Below are positions 1-7,005 of a stretch of DNA of 11,542 bases, piece by piece. The translations under genes and the position numbers were made by a program. The stretch spans positions 1 through 11,542 of the forward strand of contig DAOWAG010000017.1 of assembly GCA_030634715.1 (NCBI GenBank), written 5' to 3'. Origin of the DNA: Candidatus Aegiribacteria sp. (GTDB lineage Bacteria; Fermentibacterota; Fermentibacteria; Fermentibacterales; Fermentibacteraceae). Under the pieces are notes generated by a model, which was given only the letters and a program-made list of their open reading frames with translations, ran no database searches and was not told where the DNA came from. Numbering within the stretch: the first letter of the stretch is position 1; each line of letters begins with the position of its first letter.

Positions 1-411
1 GACCTGATACCTTTTCAGGATACCTGGCAACCTGGTAGTATATACGTGTGATTTTATCTCTCCCATGCACTCGAAAGTGATCTCCTTTCCCAAAATATCA
101 TTCATTTCACCCTCGTTCATTTCAAGCTGCTGTTCGACAAGCGCGGAGTTGATTCTATTGAATTCCGAAGGAACCGCGGATACTATGAAAGCTGGTTTAC
201 TGTCAGCGAGGATAATTCCATTCCTGTCACTGATAACTCCACGTGGAGCCGGTGTGACGATAACCCTGATATGGTTCTGGCTTGACAATCCTCTGTAATA
301 CTCGCCCTTGATAACCTGAAGATAGATCAGCCGCACTCCAAGCAGAATAAAGAGGACTAATGCTACAGACAGAAAGAATAGAAATGGCCAGTTTTTTTTG
401 TTTCCATACAT
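1..411 (-). CDS. mrdA: Penicillin-binding protein 2, N-terminal part (truncated by window edge)
   Basis: This is the first 137 codons of a class B penicillin-binding protein, the transpeptidase that cross-links peptidoglycan during rod elongation. The visible part has a short cytoplasmic tail, one membrane anchor at about residues 9-34 (WPFLFFLSVALVLFILLG and on), and then the start of the pedestal domain. The pedestal is marked by the family signature APRGVISDRNGIILADS at about 55-71, close to the RGxIxDRNGxxLA pattern of PBP2/FtsI proteins. The catalytic SxxK, SxN and KTG motifs lie outside the window. The ATG at 411 is chosen because it is preceded by AGGA at 422-419 and sits 4 bases after the mreD stop, which implies translational coupling. 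The position directly after mreD is why PBP2 is preferred over FtsI. The reading frame is open to base 1. Confidence 0.9.
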   Translation of the reverse strand, partial: MYGNKKNWPFLFFLSVALVLFILLGVRLIYLQVIKGEYYRGLSSQNHIRVIVTPAPRGVISDRNGIILADSKPAFIVSAVPSEFNRINSALVEQQLEMNEGEMNDILGKEITFECMGEIKSHVYTTRLPGILKRYQV

Positions 412-415
412 TCAG

Positions 416-901
416 TTATCCTGACACTCTATGCGCTCTGATATTTGCATACCAGGTCCCTGCTGAAATGATCAAAGCTCCAAAAGCAGTTGTAATCGCG
501 GCTCTGGGCAGGGATAGAAGAAGCAGTGAGCTGAAACCTGAACCAAAGGGACGTGACGCAACGATAATGAAAACTGAATCAGACACCACCACTGCCACAG
601 TCACCATGAGTAGAAAGGAACCCCTTCCCTCTCCTGCGGAAATTTCACCAAGAATCCGCGCGGCGTACAGGCCAGCCAACAAAGCGAGAGATGAAGAACC
701 AGGGGGTTGATGAAGCAGAAGATCCAGACATAGACCGGACCAGAAAGCTCCGTCTACAGCCCATTTACGCCCATGATTCTCAGTAAGATAGACAAGAGCC
801 AGAGGCAGAAGAGATGGAGCCAGCAAAACCCGCCCAACTGTCAATTCCAGCAGAAACTGAATAACTACAGTAGCTGAAAGCAGAAACAGCCTGCCCTGCA
901 T
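416..901 (-). CDS. mreD: Rod shape-determining protein MreD
   Basis: A 161-residue hydrophobic protein with about five predicted membrane segments, the size and character expected for MreD. MreD is the inner-membrane member of the elongasome that links MreC to the PBP2/RodA synthase. Sequence conservation in this family is low. The call rests on the hydrophobic pattern, the helix containing GLCLDLLLHQPPG at about residues 56-68 (a typical MreD region of the form GxxxDxxxxxxxG) and above all its place between mreC and mrdA. The ATG at 901 follows AAAGGT with about 5 bases spacing. The gap to the mreC stop is 39 bases, and the frame upstream is closed by a stop. Confidence 0.9.
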   Translation of the reverse strand: MQGRLFLLSATVVIQFLLELTVGRVLLAPSLLPLALVYLTENHGRKWAVDGAFWSGLCLDLLLHQPPGSSSLALLAGLYAARILGEISAGEGRGSFLLMVTVAVVVSDSVFIIVASRPFGSGFSSLLLLSLPRAAITTAFGALIISAGTWYANIRAHRVSG

Positions 902-940
902 TTTCTACCTTTTCTTCTTAATACATAACATACGCATAAG

Positions 941-1735
941 CTAATGCTGCGAATTACTGGAAGTAGTTTCGTCCGGCAGTAGTATTAGAATCTCACCTGT
1001 ATTTCTGAAATCGACTGCCGATTCAACATCAAGCTTCAGCGCGAGTCCTGATTCCCCGGAGGAGATCCTTGTTACTGTACCGGCAAGAAGTCCATCAGGA
1101 TAAACACCACCAAATCTTGATGTAAGTACTCTGTCTCCGATTTCCACACCACTCGCTAGATCGACATGTACAAGCTGTAGATCACCTGTTGAAGAAGACT
1201 GCAGAATCCCATATGCACCTGATGGCCAGGTAACGCAACTGATATTAACTGAGGGATTGCTTACAGGCAGTATTTCACTGGTTGCTTCATGCACGGAACT
1301 CACTATTCCAACCAGACCTCCGGATGAGATACAGACTGAATTCACTGCAACACCATCACGAATCCCTCGATCAACAACCATGGTTCCGGTAACAAGACCC
1401 TCTGACCTGTAAAGCACTCTTGCAGGAAGAGCATCTCTGCTACCTGTACGTGTAATACCAAGCAGAACCCTGTATTGATCTACCTTGATTGCTTCTTCCC
1501 TGAGAATGGAATTTTCAAGCATCAAATGAATGATATCGTTTCTGAGTTCATCTATGACAGGAGAATCAGAGCGATTAAAAAAAACATTCGAGAATCTTGC
1601 ACCCATCCAGCTTCCCAACCCTCCGAGAAGAACAGGGCCGATCAACAGCAGAATTATTGAAAAGACAACGTACAGAACCAGTCTTCTGCCCTTATTACTA
1701 ATTGTGCTTCGACGGGTTTTTTTCGCAAGGCTCAT
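941..1735 (-). CDS. mreC: Rod shape-determining protein MreC
   Basis: A 264-residue bitopic membrane protein that scaffolds the elongasome in the periplasm, binding PBP2 and MreD. A basic cytoplasmic tail (KKTRRS at 5-10) is followed by one membrane helix at about 19-44 and a helical, probably coiled-coil stretch at about 60-90. The beta-barrel MreC core follows. It includes VLYRSEGLVTGTMVVDRG at about 107-124, which matches the conserved family pattern of a buried strand followed by 'DRG..dGV', and a second GDRVLTSRFGGVYPDGLLAGTV-like segment at about 200-221 that is a strong MreC hallmark. The start at 1735 is 9 bases after the mreB stop. No clear Shine-Dalgarno is visible, so translation is probably coupled to mreB. 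Length is normal for the family, with a short polar tail. Confidence 0.95.
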   Translation of the reverse strand: MSLAKKTRRSTISNKGRRLVLYVVFSIILLLIGPVLLGGLGSWMGARFSNVFFNRSDSPVIDELRNDIIHLMLENSILREEAIKVDQYRVLLGITRTGSRDALPARVLYRSEGLVTGTMVVDRGIRDGVAVNSVCISSGGLVGIVSSVHEATSEILPVSNPSVNISCVTWPSGAYGILQSSSTGDLQLVHVDLASGVEIGDRVLTSRFGGVYPDGLLAGTVTRISSGESGLALKLDVESAVDFRNTGEILILLPDETTSSNSQH

Positions 1736-1744
1736 TTTGAAATA

Positions 1745-2794
1745 CTACTGAAGAAGAAGGTTTCGATACCGATAGATATCTTCCAGGATCAATCCCGCTC
1801 CAAGAACAGTGCAGGACAACGGATTATCAGCAACTCGTATCGGCAGACCTGTCTCACTCATAAGAAGCCTGTCCAGTCCCCGAAGCAGGGCGCCACCCCC
1901 GGTCATGACAATACCTCTATCAACAATATCACTGGCAAGTTCAGGCGGTGTCTTCTCGAGACCGTGCCGCACAGCTTCGACAATTGTGCCAATGACTTCC
2001 TTCAGCGCGTTTCTGATGTCTTCGGAGTTGATGGAATAGGTCTCTGGAATTCCGTTTACAAAATCAAGACCACTTACCTCAAATTCACGGTCATCACTTT
2101 CGAGAACGGTACTCATGTTGAGTTTCACTATCTCAGCGGTTCTCTCTCCTATTAACAGACTGTATCGCTTCTTGAGATATCCGGCAATAGCCTCATCAAT
2201 TTCATCTCCGCCAATTCTTATGGAATTATTCGCGGCGATGGTGGAAAGACTGATCACAGCCACTTCAGTAGTTCCCCCACCAATGTCAACAACCATGTTA
2301 CCAGCGGCTCCTTCAACAGATATTCCAACACCGATGGCGGACGCTAAAGGTTCTGAAACAAGAAGTACCTCCCTTGCTCCAGCCCTCTCAAGGGCAGTTC
2401 TCACGGCGGAGACTTCGACTTCGGTTATACCACTTGGAACGCAGACAAGCACTCTCGGACGCATAGAAAATCTTCTCGTCTGAGCCATACTGAAGAACTC
2501 TCTAAGCATAGCCATTGTCGCGGTGGCATTTGTAATTACTCCATCCTTAAGCGGTCTGACAGCATCAAGTGTAGATCCGGTTCGACCAAGCATGGCTTTT
2601 GCGTCATCACCTACAGCAACTACTTCACCCGTTTCCCTGTCAACCGCAACAACACTGGGCTGGTCGAGTACTATACCTTTTCCCTGAAGGTATATCAGGG
2701 TGTTGGCTGTTCCAAGATCAATTGCCATGGCAGTTGAAAGCAGCGTTCCAGGCTTTCTTCCGAAAAAACCGCTTAACAAACCAGAAGTACTCAT
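1745..2794 (-). CDS. mreB: Rod shape-determining protein MreB (bacterial actin)
   Basis: A 349-residue actin-fold ATPase that forms membrane-bound filaments directing lateral wall synthesis. The nucleotide-binding motifs are all visible: phosphate-1 loop AIDLGTANTLIY at 24-35, the catalytic-glutamate region SEPLASAIG at 147-155, phosphate-2 loop DIGGGTTEVAV at 170-180, and the adenosine loop VMTGGGALLRGLD at 296-308. The N-terminus (MSTSGLLSGFFGRKPG) has the short amphipathic, basic character used for membrane binding. Length matches the family norm of about 330-350. The ATG at 2794 has a strong ribosome site, GGGAGGTG at 2804-2797. It is the first gene of the mreB-mreC-mreD-mrdA order, which is conserved across rod-shaped bacteria. 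Confidence 0.98.
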   Translation of the reverse strand: MSTSGLLSGFFGRKPGTLLSTAMAIDLGTANTLIYLQGKGIVLDQPSVVAVDRETGEVVAVGDDAKAMLGRTGSTLDAVRPLKDGVITNATATMAMLREFFSMAQTRRFSMRPRVLVCVPSGITEVEVSAVRTALERAGAREVLLVSEPLASAIGVGISVEGAAGNMVVDIGGGTTEVAVISLSTIAANNSIRIGGDEIDEAIAGYLKKRYSLLIGERTAEIVKLNMSTVLESDDREFEVSGLDFVNGIPETYSINSEDIRNALKEVIGTIVEAVRHGLEKTPPELASDIVDRGIVMTGGGALLRGLDRLLMSETGLPIRVADNPLSCTVLGAGLILEDIYRYRNLLLQ

Positions 2795-2825
2795 CTCACC
2801 TCCCGTAAACTAATCCGTAACAGGT

Positions 2826-2854
2826 TGAATAGTAAACATTCAGCTCTGCGTCAA
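2826..2854 (-). promoter_or_regulatory. Weak candidate promoter upstream of mreB
   Basis: The 129 bases between the lipoprotein stop and mreB contain a TTGACG box at 2854-2849, one base from the sigma-70 -35 consensus. At 17 bases spacing the -10 position reads TATTCA at 2831-2826, a poor match. An alternative TACTAT at 2834-2829 is too close (14 bases). No terminator hairpin is visible after the lipoprotein gene, so mreB may also be read through from upstream. Treat this as a guess based on the -35 box only. Confidence 0.3.
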
Positions 2855-2923
2855 CTCCATGCAAAAACGGAAAAAGTGATTAATGGAAATTAAATCAGTA
2901 AAAGCCTTATCTGGCAGTTAACA

Positions 2924-3712
2924 TTATCTTTGAGGTATGCTCCAGGCGGGTTCCCAGAGGGCATTGGAAACAATCGTATCAATGGGAATTGGTACGATCA
3001 TTTCCCATATACCCTCCCAGGGTATTGCTGATGAGTTAATATCTGTTAACTCAATGTTTACGGAGTTGGAGTTAATGGAAAGAGTCCATTCCCAGGGCCA
3101 GGCTTTATACTCATCATGAGCAGAAGAGGCGGTTATCTCAAATTGACCTGAATCCCATATGCAAATCGAAGGAAACAGATCTCCACTTTTCATTGACAGA
3201 TACATGTATCCTGTTGAATCATGAACAGTGAAAGACCATTCGATGGAGTCATTCAAGATAAGAGCACCATCAGTAATCATCCATGATTCCAGAAGTATTG
3301 GAAAACCCGTTCTGATCAGATAAATCAGGTCATTTGTTGAAATAGTGCCGGATCCAGCTTGAAGCCCACCCGGCATAAATATTGCATAATCATCCTGAGG
3401 CATATAGATAAGGAGCCCTGTTGAGTCACCTTTCATTGAAAGAACAGGTTTGCCGTCAGGTCCATAGAAATCACTTCTGAGCCGATTGTCCCGAACGCTT
3501 CCCCAGAGTACAAAGGAACCCCTGGCTACAAGATTGCTTCCCTCCAGCCTTGCATTTCCACGAAGCTGAAAACAATCCAGATTCTGCCATCCAAATGAAA
3601 TTCTGCTGGAATAGATTTCGCTTTGCCGTTGAAGACTATCTCTTGTAACGGTTTGAAGTCCACATGAAGTTACAATAAGAAGAAATAAAGAAGCCGCTGC
3701 AGCTATCCTCAT
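2924..3712 (-). CDS. Outer-membrane-type lipoprotein, DUF4292/LolB-like
   Basis: A 262-residue predicted lipoprotein of unproven function. The N-terminus is a type II signal peptide: Arg2, a hydrophobic stretch 3-14, and lipobox VTSC with the lipidated cysteine at 17. The next residue is Gly, not Asp, so in Enterobacteria-type rules it would go to the outer membrane. The mature part begins with a helix, then a run of beta strands with phrases such as LRGNARLEGSNLVARGSFVLW (about 51-71) and LRSDFYGPDGKPVLSMKGD (about 78-96). This rhythm of 'coating' strands resembles the half-barrel fold of LolA/LolB and DUF4292 proteins. The assignment is from pattern memory and could be wrong. It begins 3 bases after the small upstream gene, so it is in the same operon, and lies upstream of mreB on the same strand. 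A role in envelope assembly is an inference from fold and position. Confidence 0.75.
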   Translation of the reverse strand: MRIAAAASLFLLIVTSCGLQTVTRDSLQRQSEIYSSRISFGWQNLDCFQLRGNARLEGSNLVARGSFVLWGSVRDNRLRSDFYGPDGKPVLSMKGDSTGLLIYMPQDDYAIFMPGGLQAGSGTISTNDLIYLIRTGFPILLESWMITDGALILNDSIEWSFTVHDSTGYMYLSMKSGDLFPSICIWDSGQFEITASSAHDEYKAWPWEWTLSINSNSVNIELTDINSSAIPWEGIWEMIVPIPIDTIVSNALWEPAWSIPQR

Positions 3713-3715
3713 CTG

Positions 3716-3919
3716 TTAGAGTGTGCCGTACTTCTCCTGAAGAGCAGTTATTCTTTTTTCGTATTCGTATTCTTTTCCATATTTCGCCTTGCGGGAGATC
3801 AGTGACCTGTTGTCCGGAACTTTCTCCATCAACCTATCCAGCATCAACAATGCTTTCTTCCTGTTCCCACTTTTTACTTCACTGTCGATCTTATGTATCA
3901 GTTCACTCAATTTAGCCAC
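3716..3919 (-). CDS. Small helical-hairpin (TPR-like) protein
   Basis: A 67-residue soluble protein with no signal peptide. The segment IDSEVKSGNRKKALLMLDRL at about 11-30 followed by MEKVPDN has the spacing of one tetratricopeptide hairpin (helix, G-x4-A turn, helix, then P). The rest is a charged helix rich in Lys, Glu and Tyr. I do not recognise a specific family. The start is a GTG at 3919-3917, not ATG. It is supported by a near-perfect AGGAGGT at 3931-3925 with 5 bases spacing, and the start codon lies inside the end of the PHP gene (8-base overlap). It ends 3 bases before the lipoprotein. Such tight packing argues that it is a real, co-translated gene. Confidence 0.75.
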   Translation of the reverse strand: MAKLSELIHKIDSEVKSGNRKKALLMLDRLMEKVPDNRSLISRKAKYGKEYEYEKRITALQEKYGTL

Positions 3920-4811
3920 TGGTTACCTCCTGTTTATTCACTCCGCACAGGGTGAGAAAATCTTCAACCATATCAATTGTAACATGAAATCTATCGGGTG
4001 TTCCACCCAGTGGAACAACATCCTGCTTTCGGCCATGATAGTCAGTTCCGCCTGTAAGAACAAGTTCAAATCTGCCTGCAAGTTCCTTCAGCAAACCGGT
4101 AAACATCGCGGAATGGCTTGGATAATACACCTCAATACCTGACAATCCGCAGTTCTTCATTCTGCCAATAAAAAGTGTAAGCTCATTCGGTTCAAGCTGA
4201 ATATATCCCGGATGTGCCATTACCGGCAATCCACCAGCATCCGATATAAGACGTATTGCTTCACAGACAGGAAGCCTGTCTCTGTCAACATATGCGGGTT
4301 TTCCCTTTGCCAGGAACCTGTTAAAGGCTTCTCTCAAATCCCCTACGAATCCACCTGCAATCAGAGCTTCCGCGATGTGCGGCATACCGATAACATCTAC
4401 ACCCGCAATGAGTCTCAACGAATCCATATCAATATGCATACCGAGGTGACTGAGTTTTTCAAGTATCCTGGGATTTCTTCTTTCTCTGCCTTCCTGAATA
4501 AAGGTTATTGCTTTGCCAAGAGGAGTTGACCTGGACACCAATATCTCTGGAGTTGATCCGGGAAAATACCCAAGCAGATGAGCGGTAGAACCTTTCTGCT
4601 CCAGATCAACACTAAGTTCCACTCCTGGAATCATGATTATTCCCATCGAAGCAGCAGCTTCCATTCCCATGGGAATACCACCCAGGGTATCGTGATCGGT
4701 TACCGCGATTACGGATATTTCTCTCTCTACGGCAAGCTCAACCAGTTCGAGAGCTGATCGAGTACCATCAGATGCTGTACTGTGTAAATGAAGGTCAACA
4801 AAAGCCTGCAT
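3912..4811 (-). CDS. PHP-domain metal-dependent phosphoesterase (RNase AM/TrpH/YciV family)
   Basis: A 299-residue PHP (polymerase and histidinol phosphatase) enzyme. Known members of this branch remove phosphate from 3',5'-nucleoside bisphosphates or trim RNA 5' ends, so a cytoplasmic nucleotide or RNA turnover role is likely but not proven. The metal-binding set is visible: DLHLHST with His8 and His10, Asp15 in SDGT, AVTDHDTLGG with His40, PGVELS with Glu65, AHLLGY with His78, PHIAEAL with His145, MAHPGY with His200, and GGTDYHG with Asp257 and His259. The middle 'RRNPRI.EKL...G' insertion typical of the family is at about 110-125. The ATG at 4811 is preceded by GGAGG at 4825-4821 with 9 bases spacing. 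It heads an operon with the 67-residue protein and the lipoprotein and is divergent from the HD gene. Confidence 0.92.
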   Translation of the reverse strand: MQAFVDLHLHSTASDGTRSALELVELAVEREISVIAVTDHDTLGGIPMGMEAAASMGIIMIPGVELSVDLEQKGSTAHLLGYFPGSTPEILVSRSTPLGKAITFIQEGRERRNPRILEKLSHLGMHIDMDSLRLIAGVDVIGMPHIAEALIAGGFVGDLREAFNRFLAKGKPAYVDRDRLPVCEAIRLISDAGGLPVMAHPGYIQLEPNELTLFIGRMKNCGLSGIEVYYPSHSAMFTGLLKELAGRFELVLTGGTDYHGRKQDVVPLGGTPDRFHVTIDMVEDFLTLCGVNKQEVTSG

Positions 4812-4835
4812 GTGCGATTTCCTCCAGAATCGAGA

Positions 4836-4863
4836 ATATTATCCGCTGAGGGATACTATGCAA
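4836..4863 (-). promoter_or_regulatory. Candidate promoter of the PHP operon
   Basis: On the minus strand TTGCAT (4863-4858) is separated by 16 bases from TAATAT (4841-4836). This would start transcription about 18-20 bases before the ATG at 4811, leaving room for the GGAGG site. The -35 matches consensus at three positions and the -10 at four, so it is plausible rather than strong. The promoter lies within the region that an upstream-extended HD reading frame would cover. Confidence 0.4.
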
Positions 4864-4913
4864 CCGTGCAATGGAATTACCTGGCAGATAAACCGGGGAT
4901 GGAGAAACAGATA

Positions 4914-6263
4914 ATGCCTGAAGATGTTTTTAGAAAAAAAATCATGTACATTCGCGATCCAGTTCATGGAAACTTAAGACTCTCACGCCTGCAGGAAGAT
5001 CTTATCAAGACTGTTGAGGTTCAGAGACTCAGTCTTGTACATCAGCTGGGTACAACCTATCAGAGCTACCCTGGAGCTCATTGCATGCGACTCTCTCATG
5101 CCCTTGGCGTATCATATCTTGCGGATAAGATAGGAGCGCAGATTCTCGAACAGATCGACAGCATTCCAGCGGCTGAAAAGCTAAGGATGCGGGAACTCCT
5201 TCAAGCTGCAGGTTTACTCCACGATATCGGACACACGCCATGGTCGCATACTCTTGAGCCTCTCTATATCGAAATACATGGAGTGGATCATATGGACCTC
5301 GTCGCCGATCTTGTAAAGGGCAATCAGACTCTCAGTATCAGAGGCTCCGGCAGGATACCGGATATCCTGAAAGCGCATGATATCGATCCTGAAGATGTTG
5401 CGGATCTCATCTGCAGCAGATATAAAGGACCGCGTTATCTTCAACAGATGATTTTCGGTGAAGTCGATGCGGATATGCTTGATTATCTGCAGAGGGATTT
5501 CTATTTCACAGGAGTAGCATTCGGTCACATCGAAATGGAGAGAATTATCTCAACCATGACTGTAGTGGATAACGAAATCGTTTTCCTCATCAAGGGTCAT
5601 GAAGCAATTCGTGATTTCCTCTTCGCTCGAATGCAGATGTATTCCAGCGTATACCTTCATAAGAAAACCAGGATTGTAGATATGATGCTGCTCGCAGCCG
5701 CCAGGCGGAGTATAATCGAACTCGGAGAAATACAGGATTTCCATGTTCTCACTGATGATGAGATTCTAAGTTTCCTTACCTGCGATTCAGCCGATCCATG
5801 GGTGCGGGAAATGGCATGGAGAGTGAAGTACAGGCAGAAGCTTTTCTCTCAGGTTTTCCGAATTGATGCAGCAACCCTTGATGAGAGTGATATCTCATTC
5901 CTGAACACAATAGGAACATCTGAGGAAACTCCATCTTTGATCGCTCGTACACTTGTAAGCAGGATCGCTGAATCTGCGGGAGTTGATCCCAGATATATTC
6001 TCGTCGATCTGCCTCTTGATGCTGTAAGGATATCCGAGGAGAGATTCGAAAATTTGGGAATTAAATACGTTAATCAGTATGAAGAAATCAAGAATATTGA
6101 AGATATCGATCCAGCTTTCTCTGAATACCTTTCAAAAGCAAAACCTAACAGAAATTATCTGACTGTTAACTGCTGTCCGGATATTAAAGATCAAGTACAA
6201 ATTACTTGCAGAGATCTATTTCACAGAGCGGCAATGCCGCTGTTCAGAGATGATCATGACTGA
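4914..6263 (+). CDS. HD-domain phosphohydrolase, SAMHD1/dNTPase-like
   Basis: A 449-residue soluble HD enzyme, most like the group containing SAMHD1 and bacterial dNTP triphosphohydrolases, which split deoxynucleoside triphosphates to nucleoside and triphosphate. The family opening IRDPVHGNLRLS is at 13-24. Metal ligands are His62 (RLSHALGVSYLA), His103 and Asp104 (LLHDIGHTPWSH) and Asp190 in VDADMLDYLQRD, which lines up with the 'DxDxxDYxxRD' motif of SAMHD1. His107 and His112 match its extra active-site histidines. The frame is open back to an ATG at 4788, but those 42 residues look unlike the family, would overlap the start of the PHP gene and would cover its promoter. I chose 4914 because the homologous part starts just after it and GGAG lies 9 bases upstream; an ATG at 4899 is possible. 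The substrate is inferred only from family. Confidence 0.88.
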   Translation: MPEDVFRKKIMYIRDPVHGNLRLSRLQEDLIKTVEVQRLSLVHQLGTTYQSYPGAHCMRLSHALGVSYLADKIGAQILEQIDSIPAAEKLRMRELLQAAGLLHDIGHTPWSHTLEPLYIEIHGVDHMDLVADLVKGNQTLSIRGSGRIPDILKAHDIDPEDVADLICSRYKGPRYLQQMIFGEVDADMLDYLQRDFYFTGVAFGHIEMERIISTMTVVDNEIVFLIKGHEAIRDFLFARMQMYSSVYLHKKTRIVDMMLLAAARRSIIELGEIQDFHVLTDDEILSFLTCDSADPWVREMAWRVKYRQKLFSQVFRIDAATLDESDISFLNTIGTSEETPSLIARTLVSRIAESAGVDPRYILVDLPLDAVRISEERFENLGIKYVNQYEEIKNIEDIDPAFSEYLSKAKPNRNYLTVNCCPDIKDQVQITCRDLFHRAAMPLFRDDHD

Positions 6264-6975
6264 TTATTCGAGAGATTCCATCAATTGATCTCCCTGAAGA
6301 TCTTTGCCATGTGACAGTTGTTACTCCTTCAATTTCAGACAAGGAGTTCAACAACTCGTTTTGATTCTCTATCTTTCTGATACGAACGTGATACAACAGA
6401 TTTACGAGGCTGCCGTTCCGGTCAATCTCAACATCCACATCATGAATTCCAATATTTGAATGTTTGAAGATTGCTGTGCATCTTTCAAGCAGCAGCAGAG
6501 GATCCCTGCTCTCACCACGAATAATTACATCACGATATTTCAGTGCTGATACACGATTCTCAAACAGCGGAAGGATTATAAGAACAAGAAGCGCAATACC
6601 CGTTGATGAGGCCGCCAGAAAATACTGACCTATTCCTACGACAATTCCGATAGCAGCAACGAACCATATACATGCAGCAGTAGTCAGACCTACAATAAAG
6701 TCACTTGTTCTGATTATTGCTCCTGCACCAAGAAACCCGATTCCAGTAACAATACCAGCAACAATTCTACTTACTGCTTCTCCCGAAGGACCGATCCCGT
6801 TACTGAATTCCTCGGCAATGCTCATACTGCTTATTGTTAAAATAGCGGCTCCAATACAGACCAGCATGTGCGTCCTTAATCCTGCGGGTCTGCCATGGTA
6901 TTCTCGCTCAAGCCCGATCAGAGATCCAAAGAATGTAGCCAGAATCAGTTTGACAATCCAGCTTTCAAAATTCAT
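6244..6975 (-). CDS. MgtC/SapB-family membrane protein
   Basis: A 243-residue inner-membrane protein. The hydrophobic half (about 1-140) holds about five membrane helices and the family signatures GLEREYHGRPAGLRTH (21-36), GIGFLGAGAIIR (78-89) and GLTTAACIWFVAAIG (96-110). The C-terminal part (about 146-235) is soluble and has the alternating strand-helix pattern of the ACT-like domain found in MgtC of Salmonella. MgtC proteins are known for survival in low magnesium and, in pathogens, for inhibiting the F-type ATP synthase; other members have unknown roles. The ATG at 6975 follows GGGAGG with good spacing. It lies 30 bases after the sensor gene on the same strand with no terminator between them, so co-transcription is likely. 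Its 3' end overlaps the convergent HD gene by 20 bases. Confidence 0.93.
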   Translation of the reverse strand: MNFESWIVKLILATFFGSLIGLEREYHGRPAGLRTHMLVCIGAAILTISSMSIAEEFSNGIGPSGEAVSRIVAGIVTGIGFLGAGAIIRTSDFIVGLTTAACIWFVAAIGIVVGIGQYFLAASSTGIALLVLIILPLFENRVSALKYRDVIIRGESRDPLLLLERCTAIFKHSNIGIHDVDVEIDRNGSLVNLLYHVRIRKIENQNELLNSLSEIEGVTTVTWQRSSGRSIDGISRIISHDHL

Positions 6976-7005
6976 ACAAACCTCCCGGAATCATTCGATA
7001 TCCCT

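Noticed and set aside
360..710. 116-codon plus-strand frame opposite mreD and mrdA
   Set aside because: It is antisense to two well-supported genes and has no family-like features; a shadow frame.
2115..2483. 122-codon plus-strand frame inside mreB
   Set aside because: Low-complexity Ser/Thr/Pro-rich antisense shadow of a conserved gene.
2795..2923. Terminator between the lipoprotein gene and mreB
   Set aside because: I searched both strands for a stem followed by a T-run and saw only weak, short pairings such as around CTGCCAGATAAGGC on the minus strand.
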